From NCBI RefSeq assembly GCF_963576615.1, contig NC_088711.1, forward strand, positions 7,372,869 to 7,436,868: a stretch of 64,000 nucleotides of DNA, read 5' to 3'. Both the position numbers and the translations under genes were made by a program. The stretch comes from Watersipora subatra (lineage: Eukaryota > Bryozoa > Gymnolaemata > Cheilostomatida > Watersiporidae). This document shows, in pieces, positions 54,601 through 64,000 of the stretch (the stretch's first letter is position 1; each line of letters starts with the position of its first letter). The notes beneath the pieces were generated by a model that was not told the origin of the DNA, made no database searches, and saw only the letters and a list, made by a program, of their open reading frames with translations.

Positions 54601-54884
54601 GTGCTATTTCTGCTTAACAATTCTAGAAGGTATCATTACATTATGTCTACAAGTATCCAAAATTCATCGAACATCGATAGAAAGGTACCTCACCTTAAAC
54701 CTTTTATCCTGCAGGACTTTCTTGATGGCAACTATCTCAGAGGTCTGACAGAGTTTAGCTTGGTAGACCACACCAAAGCTGCCATTTCCAATGACTCTGA
54801 CATCTGTGTAGGACACCTCTTCTGGTCTGTCAGGACCTTGACCAGGTGTGGCAACCACTTTAGTCACCTTTGAACTATCTTTAG
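42499..54884 (-). CDS. GSK3: glycogen synthase kinase 3 (GSK3/shaggy), 7 exons, both ends missing
   Basis: Exons in transcript order: 54884-54694, 53326-53243, 49724-49614, 46029-45899, 44257-44151, 43134-42941, 42685-42499; phases fit throughout, 334 full codons. The sizes 84, 111, 131, 107 and 187 match those I recall for vertebrate GSK3B exons, and the 194-bp exon equals two vertebrate exons (98+96) joined. Present: glycine loop GNGSFG, VAIKK lysine, NRE arginine (human Arg96), [14 protein letters not shown] lysine (human Lys205), SYICSRYY with the activation-loop tyrosine (human Tyr216), and the C-lobe. All three primed-phosphate-pocket residues are kept, so a normal primed-substrate kinase is expected (Wnt/beta-catenin, glycogen, insulin signalling). 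The N-terminal exon with the Ser9-type site and the short tail exon were not found. Confidence 0.95.
42941..43134 (-). CDS. GSK3: GSK3 exon (DIWSAGC to HPWNK), 194 bp
   Basis: Acceptor GGTTACAG, donor GTTGCC. Encodes [20 protein letters not shown], then [20 protein letters not shown], ending [11 protein letters not shown]. In vertebrates this sequence is split by an intron (98+96 bp). Confidence 0.95.
44151..44257 (-). CDS. GSK3: GSK3 exon (activation loop), 107 bp
   Basis: Acceptor AATTTTAG, donor GTATGC. Encodes [19 protein letters not shown] and then [16 protein letters not shown]; contains the activating tyrosine and the SAK lysine of the phosphate pocket. Confidence 0.94.
44430..45585. 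repeat. 48-bp minisatellite, about 24 copies, in GSK3 intron
   Basis: Unit: TACCTCAACCTTGGTAGTAT, ATACAGTACTAACTACAGTT, GTTCTGTA. Long open frames exist on both strands (for example 44472-45518 + and 45671-44634 -) only because 48 is divisible by 3. It lies between the DFG exon and the activation-loop exon. Confidence 0.97.
45899..46029 (-). CDS. GSK3: GSK3 exon (HRDIKPQN to DFG), 131 bp
   Basis: Acceptor TTGTTGCAG, donor GTTAGT. Encodes [40 protein letters not shown] and DFG. Its acceptor and first ~20 bases belong to a 48-bp tandem triplication. Confidence 0.96.
46010..46150. repeat. 48-bp triplication of the GSK3 exon's splice acceptor
   Basis: On the minus strand three copies start at 46125, 46077 and 46029, each with a TTGTTGCAG-type acceptor followed by CTG/CTT-T(A/T)TATGTACCA. 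Only the last continues into the true exon; all three keep the same frame ([21 protein letters not shown]). Confidence 0.93.
46244..48950 (-). pseudogene. hAT transposase relic, GTF2IRD2/EPM2AIP1-like, in GSK3 intron
   Basis: Minus-strand pieces in order: a BED-like finger with [20 protein letters not shown] (around 48925-48840), [16 protein letters not shown] and a [15 protein letters not shown] segment (48384-48160), [17 protein letters not shown] (48126-47935), a [14 protein letters not shown] stretch near 47400, and a C-terminal [13 protein letters not shown] ... STYLCGQFF region (47084-46734). Stops and frameshifts separate them. A CAGGGGTGTTCAAACTTTTC end at 46244, typical of this hAT group, marks one terminus; the other was not found. 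Confidence 0.78.
49085..49160. repeat. short repeats of CCTTTGACCTAC
   Basis: Tandem and interleaved ACTTCCCCTTTGACCTAC and CTACAACCTTTGACCTAC units, about 5 copies. Confidence 0.85.
49281..49332. repeat. 12-bp palindromic repeat GTGTACGGTACA
   Basis: Four to five units of GTGTACGGTAC/ATGTACGGTAC, each close to self-complementary (GTAC cores). Confidence 0.85.
49614..49724 (-). CDS. GSK3: GSK3 exon ([12 protein letters not shown]), 111 bp
   Basis: Acceptor GTTGACAG, donor GTGGGT. Encodes [20 protein letters not shown] and [17 protein letters not shown]. Phase 0 at both ends. Confidence 0.95.
50033..50876. repeat. 37-bp minisatellite, about 22 copies, in GSK3 intron
   Basis: Unit: CATATCATGATAGTCAGTTC plus AAATGCTACCAACTATA. 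Broken at its right end by a pogo-like element, after which a copy reappears (51637-51682). Confidence 0.95.
50877..51636. mobile_element. pogo/Tigger-like MITE, about 760 bp, inside the 37-bp array
   Basis: Left end CAGTCAAACAAGGATAACTC, right end GAGTTATCCATGTTTGACT, TA on both sides. Subterminal GATAACTCGAAC motifs are repeated near both ends. The interior has an imperfect palindrome around CTTGATCTCGG...CGATCAAG (51260-51350). No transposase. Confidence 0.82.
51637..51682. repeat. 37-bp array remnant right of the pogo-like MITE
   Basis: One further unit (CACGATAGTCAGTTCAAATG and CTACCAACTATACATAT), continuing the array interrupted at 50876. Confidence 0.9.
51683..53242. other. GSK3 intron sequence, no gene seen
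   Basis: One inverted repeat at about 52221-52268 (GAATCATGTG...CACATGATTC, arms about 20 bp with a 4-base loop). Nothing else recognised. Confidence 0.5.
53243..53326 (-). CDS. GSK3: GSK3 exon ([12 protein letters not shown]), 84 bp
   Basis: Acceptor CCTTTTAG, donor GTACGT. 28 codons: [20 protein letters not shown] and FFYSSGEK. Carries the Arg96-equivalent. Confidence 0.96.
53440..53735. repeat. 20-bp minisatellite in GSK3 intron
   Basis: Unit TCTATAAGTCTACTATCCAG with a TTCAG variant, about 14 copies; outer copies are diverged (CATAATCTAGTC). Confidence 0.93.
54694..54884 (-). CDS. GSK3: GSK3 exon (glycine loop, catalytic lysine), 191 bp
   Basis: Acceptor GCTTGTAG, donor GTGAGG. Encodes [40 protein letters not shown] and then [13 protein letters not shown]. 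The first two bases complete a codon from an upstream exon not found in the window. Confidence 0.96.
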
Positions 54885-54894
54885 CTACAAGCAA

Positions 54895-57800
54895 CCAGAC
54901 AGACGTAGTACACTAGAATTGGTATGCTGTTTACAGTTTGGCTGCCCTATATTCAGACTCGACTTGACACTACAACTCAAATCAGATGCATAGATCCAAG
55001 AACTAAAAGATTGTGTACAACTATGGCGGACTAAGCCATTTGTAGCAAACCTTACAGTGGGATGCCATTGAGAAGAGTAGTCGTGTGGTTCCTTAGTATC
55101 GTAAGTGTACATCCCTCATTGGTGTAGGCACGTCACAGCGCTTTTCCCATGCACTGTTTACACTCACTCTACCAGCATAAATACATTAGAATAAACTACA
55201 ATAAAAGCTAATTAATTTAACGAAGTGATGCAACTATTGAAACAAAATTTTATCAATGATTACGAGTAGTTATTTATAATGTTGGATGTGCATCCATGCA
55301 GGGGGACGTGTTTTGGAGCAACAGTGTCTAAGGAAACTGCAAGTGATTGTTCAGGGGCTGCCCTAAAATGTCAGCAGATGTAAGCGCTATTATTAATGGT
55401 ACACCAAATGCAGAATGAAGGCAATGCGCGAGCATCTTTATGTATCACACACACTAGGAAAGCTAAAGTTCAATTGTCTTTAAAAATGCTTGTGAAGCCA
55501 GAATAAAAATCTGAATACTCCATGCGGGCGTCTTTCGGTAATACGATAAAGCAATACATCTTCCACTCTGTTTTAGTTCACCAAAGGGAAACCTTATATT
55601 AAATCTATACAAGCACTGCATAAAACACATTATGCTTATCTACATAGTAAAGCATTGAGTCTTTAACGAACAGGCTCTGAAAACCAGAGTAAAAACAATG
55701 TCTTCAAAAAACAATGTCGAAACAATGTAGGCTATTTCTTGTTAAATAACTTGAAAGCTTGCAATTCATAATAGAAAAGCAGAAATCAATTGTATGGACT
55801 AGAATAACTTATTTTAGAATTTGTTGGCCAAGTAAAGCAAAGCACTTTTTAAAAACTTTGGATACACTGGGATGTCAAAACTACTTGGCCTTTTCTGCAA
55901 CAACTTGAGCGAATATAGCAGCAACAAAACATTAAGCAACAAAACTACATTGAAAAACAACAGAGCTATTACTTAGGATGTTAAATGTATTAACATAGAC
56001 TTCGCTTTACTAACAAATGAGCATTATGAGGAGAACCTGAAGCATTGTATTGGTTGGAGTGACTAAGTTTTGTTGACACATCTAAAAGTGACTCAAGCAT
56101 AAGATTTGTCATATACTCAGCAATAGGTTTGCTATGTTCTTGAAAGAGTGGAAAATTTATACCTTGCTCGCAAAAACCACACGAGAACCTGTGGTTGATC
56201 AAAATACACAGCACAAACTAATACAGTGATAATATTTTTTAATAAAGACAGTGATGCTTATGGGGAAATACATGTATGTATATATTTTCAAAATGACATT
56301 GCTATTGCATACACAATCTTTCTCCTAATATGCAAATGTCAGATGCTAACAGAAATGTGCTAGTAAAGTCTTAGCTACATCAATGTATATCATAATAATA
56401 AATGAAGGCTACACAGTTATCAGTTAATCGAAAATATAAATAAACAAATTAGGCCTACGTACTCGACATAACACACTATATTTAATTACGATGTTTGCTT
56501 TTAGAAGAAAACAAAACGATGGACTAATTTAATTGTAACACTAATAGGTATGCTTTCCTTACTAGAATAGCTAGCGACGATTTAACGCAAACAAAGTTGT
56601 AACGTTTTGTGAGAAGGTTTAACGAAAACCGTTAAATTTTAATTAAAATACTCGTGCCAAACATTAGCAATACAAAAATTGTAAATCAGGTTCACTGCAT
56701 CCAAAAAAACAACGTTTTATTTGTTCAGCTCGGGTACCATCTGGTGAACAATCTTTATAACATAACATGTCGCCGGAGAGATATAACAAAACAGTAGTAC
56801 AATAAAGAATATAGTAGTAAACAGATATTTTTGCATTCCATGTCGGTGTTTCATCTTCCTTATAGATGGTATTTGACGTAAATGTTATTTGAAGCGTGTG
56901 TTTAAGGAAACTTGCTGGTTACGGGATACTGCCCCTACTGTTTAACTATGTTTGTTTGTTATATCTTCAGCGCCTACTATGCAGCCGACACTCCGCCACA
57001 GTGTGGGTCTTACATGGTAACCAGCTAATAAGCGAAGCGAATTATTTTGCTTGCATCTATGACTGCTCGTACCCAAACATTACTGCACCTAGGTCCTAGG
57101 GTTGACAAAATAACGCGCGTATAATTAATGTACCACGCTTCCGTTAAGCCCTACGTTAGCTATTTAGGGGCTATTTACTGCATTACCTACATGTTACATG
57201 TAGATGTGCAACATGAGCAGATATAGCAAGGAATTACTCGAAATTAGGTATTTATATGATGATGTAAGTGGCTACTAAGTCTAGCATGTCAAGCCCAAGT
57301 CCACTTTGAAATAATCGTTCAATATTTCTGGTATGCAGTCTTGTAAAATTAGAAGTAAACTCAAAGCAATTTAGAAACAAACAATTGTTACATAAGCAAA
57401 TCATAACCTTTCTCACTTTCCAAATTTGGCTGTATATAAAAAACTTAAATAAAAATGCAGATAATTGCAATGGTGGTCTGGTTAAATTCTTGCTGAACAT
57501 GCACTGAACAATTAAAATATGGCAATAATAACAATGCCATATTTTTGCCACACAATGTCATAAGTTTCAATTCATCCATATTAAACACAACACAACTAAT
57601 ATTAACAAAGAATATTTATGAGTCAATATTGACACATCCTTTAAAAACACAAGTAGTACACCCAATTGAGGTCTGAATTCTCAATTAGTTTACTACTTGC
57701 ATCTTTAAAATACACATGTGCTTACAGGTACATTTATATGAATATAATTTCTGAGTGGGCTCAAAATACCAGCCACATGCTAAAATTATGATCTTGTAAC

Positions 57801-58420
57801 TGCGATGTTTCCAATAGTAGAACTTGCTTCGTGTATTTCTAAAGCGCTCATGCCATAGTTGGGTTGAGCAGACGTTTGTTGGGATATTTGAACAAATATT
57901 GGTCAGAAAAAAAACATAAGTAAGAGTATCATTTTGAGACATATTATATGATATATATAATATATATAGATACTATATTATATGATATTCAGTTGTGCAT
58001 CTTCTTTTGATCAAACTTATTAAATATTAACTGAATATTAAAAAAGTTTTTGCACAGAAAATTAATTTTTATGTAATATACTATATTTAACACTCTAAAT
58101 TTTAAATGAAGGCGTTTATCTTTTGTTTTCTTTCATCCCTGTGTCCAGTTATGGCGATTAAAATTTAGCAATGAATAATCCATTTAATACTTGGATTGAA
58201 CTTGGAACCTCCAGTACTGCCAGCATTCGAGTAAATGAGCATTATGAAGAGAACCTTTGAACTGTGTGTCTTTCTCTGTTATATGTGTGTGTGTGCGTGC
58301 TTGCGTGTGTGCGTGCGTGCGTGCGTGTGTGTGTGAAATAAATATGAATTGATGAAATAAAACGACATGTTTTATTTCATCAATTAGTAGTTTCCTTGAT
58401 TTTAATAAATGATATTAAAA
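54895..58420. other. sequence upstream of the first GSK3 exon found, no gene seen
   Basis: Probably GSK3 intron and possibly promoter. No N-terminal GSK3 exon (SGRPRTTSFAES-like) was seen on the minus strand. A (GTGTGC)n tract lies at about 58278-58335, and a hairpin at about 58348-58387 has 15-bp arms (TTGATGAAATAAAAC). Confidence 0.4.
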
Positions 58421-58645
58421 TCTTCACTATAATAAGAACCACATCCTTACGAAGCCACGCTGAGAATGTTAGGAAAACAGCATTATACCACACATGAATC
58501 ACACCCCAATATTCAGATTCCCAAGCATGCGGCCATCCGCATCCTCAACCACTTTGCTACATGGTGGAGTAACTATGCACATAGTTATTACACAGGATGA
58601 TCTCTCACTGCACACAGCACTGACAGTAGACTAGTCTATATAAAT
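58421..58645 (-). mobile_element. tRNA-related SINE-like repeat, copy 3
   Basis: Begins CACTATAATAAGAACC and later has GATGATCTCTCACTGCACAC, both shared with copy 1; the most diverged of the three. Confidence 0.45.
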
Positions 58646-61525
58646 GAAACGCAAGACTAAAGAACTTTCATTCTAGATTTGAGGAGGGTGTGGAACAACA
58701 CAGCTTCAATAGCAATACAATACAACAACAATACAGCATCAGCTCAGATCTCTTACATCTGCTAACAATGTTATTGAATGCGTAAGATTGCGACCTGAAT
58801 ACAAGATTAGATACGCAAAAACTTGGATATTGTAGGTTCCTTATTATACTCTAGGGAAATGTGTGATGAAACTACGACAATTATAAGCTGACAAGATTTC
58901 TTTAAAATTTTAAGTTTCTCACTAGTAAATTAAAAAAAAATTACAGTCAGTACTGTCCATGGTTGCCTCACTAAACAATCATTGCATAGCTGCCTGACAT
59001 TTTCCGTGTTCAGAGAAAGGTAGATCAGCAGCCAAAGGATTAAAAATTTGAAACATGAGCATTCTGATCTCAGACAAATCATGCAGAATTTAAGTACACA
59101 AAAAAACATGCAGAACAAAAAATGTGAGTCCATTTTTCTGTTGTATAAATTGTTGCAAGAATATTTTTGTTAAATAGAGTTGCAATCCATTTAAATGCTT
59201 CACAAGAGGTGGACAACTAAGCATGAATATAATAATAAAAACTTGGAATTAACATCTTCCTGTCAGCAGCATTAGAAGGGTTTTAACAAGATCCATATTT
59301 AATTAAGTGTTGTCTTTGTGAGAGTCAAAAAATCACACCGAAAGTATTTTCAAGTCCTCCCACAATTAAGCATTAAGCACTGGTTTAGATTATTTAAATA
59401 TTAGGAAAGGTTTCCTGCCCAAAAGTAAGCAAGGCCGGGCTAGAAGATTTTAAATCTTTGTGAAGCAGCTTTTTACATTTAGGGCAGCAAAGTTTATTCC
59501 AAAAAAGGTTAGATCATCAGTAAAACTTCATCAAAACAGCTGCTGAAATGTGAGAAGTTGCGCTGCTTTCTGTCATAATAATTGTTTAGCCGGGTTTGCA
59601 CATCTGTGGGGATGTAGCTATGATTTGCCGCCTTGCCACTTATTTGAATCTCTGCATCTACTAACTGGACACAGAAACCTTGGGTGGCTGCATGTCTGAG
59701 GCGCTGCGCTATACATTGGTTTATTAGGAGAGGTTTTAGAATTTCACGCTAAATGGTCAACTACTGAATCAGCAAACAGCAATTTTTGTGAATTAATTTT
59801 CAAGTTTATTAAAATCAAACTTAACTTACAGCCCAAAAAATTGCCCAAATAGCCCAAAATACGAGCTTTATATACACAAAAAACTAACAAACAACATTAA
59901 TTGGTTGAGAAGAAATACAAGTCAGGCCTATTAGTTAGGACTGGTTAAAGTACACATGACAAGGAAATTAGTAGACAACACATACACCATCCAATAAGGT
60001 TTTACTACAATAAATGCCTGCTCATGTTGATAATATCTATCGTTTACCCACCTACAGCCTATAAATTCGGCTCTCCCTTTTTAAGTTGTTGGATGGTAAT
60101 CATCAAGCTATGCCATATAGAGTGTTCTGACAAGATTGACAGTCTCTGCGACTTGAAGGAGCATGAGCACCTCTACTGCTGTCAAGTGTGCTGCTCTCAG
60201 TGTATTGATAATGACAATGCTGTAATGACTATTTAACATATATATATATATATAATATAATATATATATAATATAATTGTAATGATAAGTTTAGTGCTCA
60301 TATGAATCTTCTTGCATTACTGCATGCAATAGGTAATGATGGTAGGGAGGCATCAGGCTCTGTTGGCTATACCATGCTGGATGTAAGCTCAACTTATGAG
60401 GAATCTATGGCTCATTTACTTAGAACTTATTGTGCTAAAAAAATATTATAGGTTAAAACTATGAAGTTTGTTACAGCTTTCCAAACAGTTAGCGAACATG
60501 AGCATGATTAATTGTTGCTCGTTGAAAACTTCAATCAAAATGTTGCTTTTGGTGAAAATGATGCTGTTAGAAAAAAATTGGTTTTAACTTTAGCGGTTAG
60601 TGTCTTGAGAGAAAATTCTTTGGTAAACAATAAATGCAACAAACTGGTTTGAGTTGGAAAGGTCTAACAAATATTCTTGCGACCGAAAACTTACTAGCGA
60701 TTCTATTGCCATTCTAGAAAGTACTAAAAAAACTTGGGGTAGTGTTTCAGAAGTAACGCCAATTGCTTTTTGTCTAACTAAAAATAAAGCAAGATGTGCT
60801 AGTTATTACCTTAATAAAGCTGAGAAAGTTTGTAGACTTTCGCAAAGGCAACATAAGACCTAGTCTGATAATAGGTTTAAAGAAATAATGATTTGATTAC
60901 ATTAATAACAATTACTGTAATTATTTTAACAACAATTACTGTAATTATTTTGTTGTTTTTGTTCGTATCGGGGTCCATTTTCTAAATCCAAAGCTTAACA
61001 ATTTTTTATTAAGACTCTGAATGCAACACCATAGAAATCATAAGTAACTGTATCAGGCTGATAGTCAGGCTTACACAATATTAGTACTTCAACGATGTGA
61101 AAAAACATTTTAGCAATTAGTATAGAATTTTGAGACTAAACCTTGTACTAAGCGGGCATACGGCTATAAGTTTATAATTATTTCACTTGAAAAGTATTTA
61201 AAATAGCAACGCATAAAAGTTTTGCTCGGCTAAAAATTGTTTGGACGCTAATATTGACTAATTCAGCTTTACAGAAGGAGAGTCGAGGTCAGCAGACACT
61301 GTGACAAGCATTGAACAGCCAGAACAACATGAAATGGTTCCAGATGAAAGCAACAATTAGAACACAACTAGCTTAGCAAATGATACAAATATCTTTGTTT
61401 CTAAAACATCAGCTTTTGTTTTTGCATGTCTTAGAATATTGTTTTTGTTTATTTCACTTGTTTTTGAATACATGTTTGTAACATTTTATGGCACATACTC
61501 ATGCTACAGACAGTACTGTTTGATC
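58646..61525. other. unassigned intergenic sequence
   Basis: AT-rich. (TA)n runs at about 60237-60280. A plus-strand open frame of 69 codons at 60654-60863 has no recognised relative. No exons supported. Confidence 0.4.
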
Positions 61526-61526
61526 A

Positions 61527-61582
<56 letters not shown>
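61526..61582. repeat. (TA)n microsatellite
   Basis: Uninterrupted AT dinucleotides, immediately left of the tRNA-like leader of the LINE. Confidence 0.97.
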
Positions 61583-61584
<2 letters not shown>

Positions 61585-64000
61585 GACAGATAGCGCAGTT
61601 GGTAAGGTATCGGGACAGTGATCATTAGGTCCTAGGTTCAAACACCAACAACTGCACCCTTCTGGTGGTCCTTAGACAAGACCCTTGCTTGTATAATGTC
61701 TACAACCTTTATGATGAGTGCAATAACCAAAGCCATGCCGGCTCAGACGTCGCCCGGTCAAACAAGGTCCGCGCTGCCTGTAGCTGAACTAGTGAAAAAT
61801 GGGCTACTGGTTCAAAACGGATGAAATGGACTCGGACTGATAACACGGACCTCATGCAGTGCTACTTTATGAGTGAACCTCAAAAGTGGGGCTATATGGG
61901 AAGGATGCACCAACTGTGGATAAACATGCATCCTGAATTGCCACTAACCGCTTAGCAACTTGCAGCTCAGAGAAGTAACATAATCAAGCTGCACCTCATA
62001 TCAGAACTTGGGGTAGATGAAATTAGAGAACAGTTCACCCAAGTAACCTCGACCAACAAGGAGTGCATACCCCATACATATCAACACACACCGCCACACA
62101 TACACAATCTTGAGTTGACTCACAAATTGAAGAAGACAAGCACTTTGACCTTGACCCAAGGGTGAAGGAGCTTGCGAATAATATCATCAACAGGATGCCA
62201 GCTGCTAATGATTATGGAAGCAGGGTACCACTACGGAGAGTTAGCAAAACCATACTCAAGAAGCTGGTAGAATACATTAACTTGGCACTGGAGTCGATCT
62301 CAACTGAATCGATCAGTGAGACTAATGCCTTAATCTACAGTATGGCAACCGTCGTCTTGGAGGAGATGGGTATTAAGCCACTGTCAACAAGGCTTCAAGA
62401 CATTCCATCTTGGCAGCTGAGGCTACAAAATAAGATCAAGGACTTGCGCAAGAAAGTTAGTAGGCTCAGTGAAAGATCTAACCACAGTTTGGAGCGTCCA
62501 AAAAGGGAAGCCACAATAGAAGCTCTAGAATCTGCCAAACAGCAGCTAGTAGCACTCTCGGCACGACTGAAGCGGTACACCAAAGAGCGGGATAACAAGA
62601 GAATGAACAAACTGTTCATCAATAATCTATCCAAAGTGTATTCTCAGTTCAAACGTGAATTGAGGAGGCCAATGTCAGATCCTCCCCGATCCAGCACCTC
62701 AACATTCTGGAAGGACATCTGGGAGAAAGAGACTACTCATAACACCACTGCAAATTGGCTGAAGAGGCTTAAAGAAAGCCACCAACACACTGTGGCTCAG
62801 CAAGGACTCACCATCAGCGAAGTGGACATCAAGTGCAGAGTGCAACGTATGAAAAACTGGGCAGCACCTGGCCATGACATGATTCAAGCCTTCTGGTTGA
62901 AGAAATTGACATCACTTCACACTAGAATGGCTAAGCAGATGGAATGCCTAATAGAAGAAAGCGACCATCCGGAATGGCTGACCAAAGGACTAACTGTACT
63001 TCTGATAAAAGATCCAAAGCAGGGGCAGATTCCCAAAAACTATCGACCAATAACGTGCTTGCCCACCACCTGGAAACTGCTCTCAGGAATAGTTGCAGAC
63101 AAACTGGAAGAGCACATGAGTCACTATATGACCAGTGCTCAGAAAGAAATTGGGCGCAACACCCGAGGAGCCAAACATCAGTTACTGGTGGATCGGACGG
63201 TCTGTCAAGACAGCAGGAGAAGGCATACCAATCTTTCCATGGCTTGGATCAACTACAAAAAGGCCTATGACTCAATTCCCCATAGTTGGATACTTGAGTG
63301 TCTCAGTATGTGCAATTTTCACCCTGCTCTTGTGGCATTCATCAAGATGTCAATGACCAAATGGAAGACGGAACTGGAGGCTAATGGCAAAAAGCTGACG
63401 AGTGTAAAAATTAAGCGAGGCATCTATCAAGGTGACTCCTTATCACCGCTGCTCTTCTGCATATGCCTAAACCTTCTAAGCAATATGCTGGAGAAGACTC
63501 AATATGGGTACCAGTTTAAGAGTGGCACCAAGATAAACCACCTCTTCTACATGGATGACATCAAGCTGTACGCTAACAAAGAAAGGGACATTGATTCGCG
63601 AGTACACCTCACTCAGGTATACAGCAAGGACATCGGAATGACCTTCGGTATTGAGAAATGTGGAAGGCTAATTCTTAAGAGAAACCATTCTATGCTCACA
63701 GATGGCCTAAAAATGCCAAATGGTACCATCAAAGATATAGAAGATGGGTACAAGTACTTGGGGATTATGCAAAGCAACATCAACCATGAAGCCGAGGTAC
63801 GTCACAAAGCCATTACCGAATACAAGAAATGCCTTCGGCAGGTCCTATGGAGCCAGCTCAATGCCAAGAACCAAGTCATGGCAATAAATACCTATGCACT
63901 ACCAGTAATAAGATATCCAGCAGGCATATTAAAGTGGACTGAGAAAGCCATCAAGGAGACAGATATAGCAACTCGTAAACTGCTGACCATGCATGTAGCA
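61583..64000 (+). mobile_element. R4/Dong/Rex6-type LINE with tRNA-like leader, cut by window edge
   Basis: A tRNA-like leader (A-box-like TAGCGCAGTTGG at 61587-61603, B-box-like GGTTCAAACACC at 61634-61645) is followed by a 5' segment and a reverse-transcriptase frame open to the end of the window. Whether leader and LINE are one element or a SINE next to a LINE cannot be settled here. Confidence 0.7.
61790..64000 (+). pseudogene. LINE reverse transcriptase, N-terminal part damaged, 3' end outside window
   Basis: An N-terminal region (RMKWTRTDNTDLMQCYF, Myb-like as in R4 proteins) is in one frame with a TAG at 61953-61955. After a frameshift near 62112 the frame is open from 62114 to 64000 (629 codons). 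Motifs: APGHDMIQAFW, NYRPITCLP, AWINYKKAYDSIPHSW, IYQGDSLSPLLF, the catalytic YMDD at 63548-63559, and YKYLGIMQ, then RYPAGILKW. This arrangement matches non-LTR elements with a C-terminal restriction-like endonuclease; that domain would lie beyond the edge. The RT core looks intact, so the element may be fairly young. Confidence 0.82.

Noticed and set aside
61583..61660. A genuine tRNA gene
   Set aside because: A- and B-box-like motifs are present, but I could not form a proper acceptor stem or a clean cloverleaf; it reads as a SINE/LINE leader.

Overview
This is a gene-sparse, AT-rich piece of an invertebrate animal genome. It has long introns with GT/AG borders, many transposable-element relics and many minisatellites. 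A lophotrochozoan (bryozoan or mollusc-like) would fit the mix of R4-type LINE, hAT, Ty3-type and TTAA-inserting elements, but that placement is an inference from style and not a proof.

Three conserved protein genes can be assembled exon by exon. (1) About 328-6583, + strand: the C-terminal 300 codons of a RING-H2 ubiquitin ligase of the RNF38/RNF44 type; its 5' end lies outside or was not recognised. (2) About 29043-40309, + strand: a complete-looking 13-exon CDC25 dual-specificity phosphatase with the HCX5R active site and a 14-3-3-type RSPSMP site. (3) About 54884-42499, - strand: seven exons of glycogen synthase kinase 3 (GSK3/shaggy), covering nearly the whole kinase; the N-terminal exon and the short C-terminal tail exon were not found. 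CDC25 and GSK3 converge tail to tail. CDC25 drives mitotic CDK activation and GSK3 is the Wnt/insulin pathway kinase; nothing here shows a functional link between them.

The region from about 7 to 26 kb is a transposon graveyard: a piggyBac-like MITE (7.4 kb), a pogo-like MITE (9.0-9.9 kb), a long-TIR element (10.0-10.7 kb), two 2.1-kb TTAA-flanked elements (12.2-14.3 and 17.2-19.3 kb), three nearly full copies of a second TTAA-flanked MITE family (16.2, 21.1 and 23.2 kb), a Ty3-type pol relic (about 19.9-25.9 kb) and a hAT element with an exact 8-bp target duplication (22639-25647). Several are nested, and removing the inserts restores continuity of the host sequence. A second hAT relic lies in a GSK3 intron (46.2-48.95 kb), and an R4-type LINE runs off the right edge (61.6-64.0 kb).

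Tandem arrays sit in or near all three genes, with units of 17, 18, 20, 24, 27, 34, 37 and 48 bp. The 24- and 48-bp arrays give long spurious reading frames because the unit is a multiple of three. The most unusual local structure is a 48-bp triplication covering the splice acceptor of the GSK3 exon at 45899-46029. Most of 55-61.5 kb, 25.9-29 kb and 51.7-53.2 kb showed nothing recognisable.
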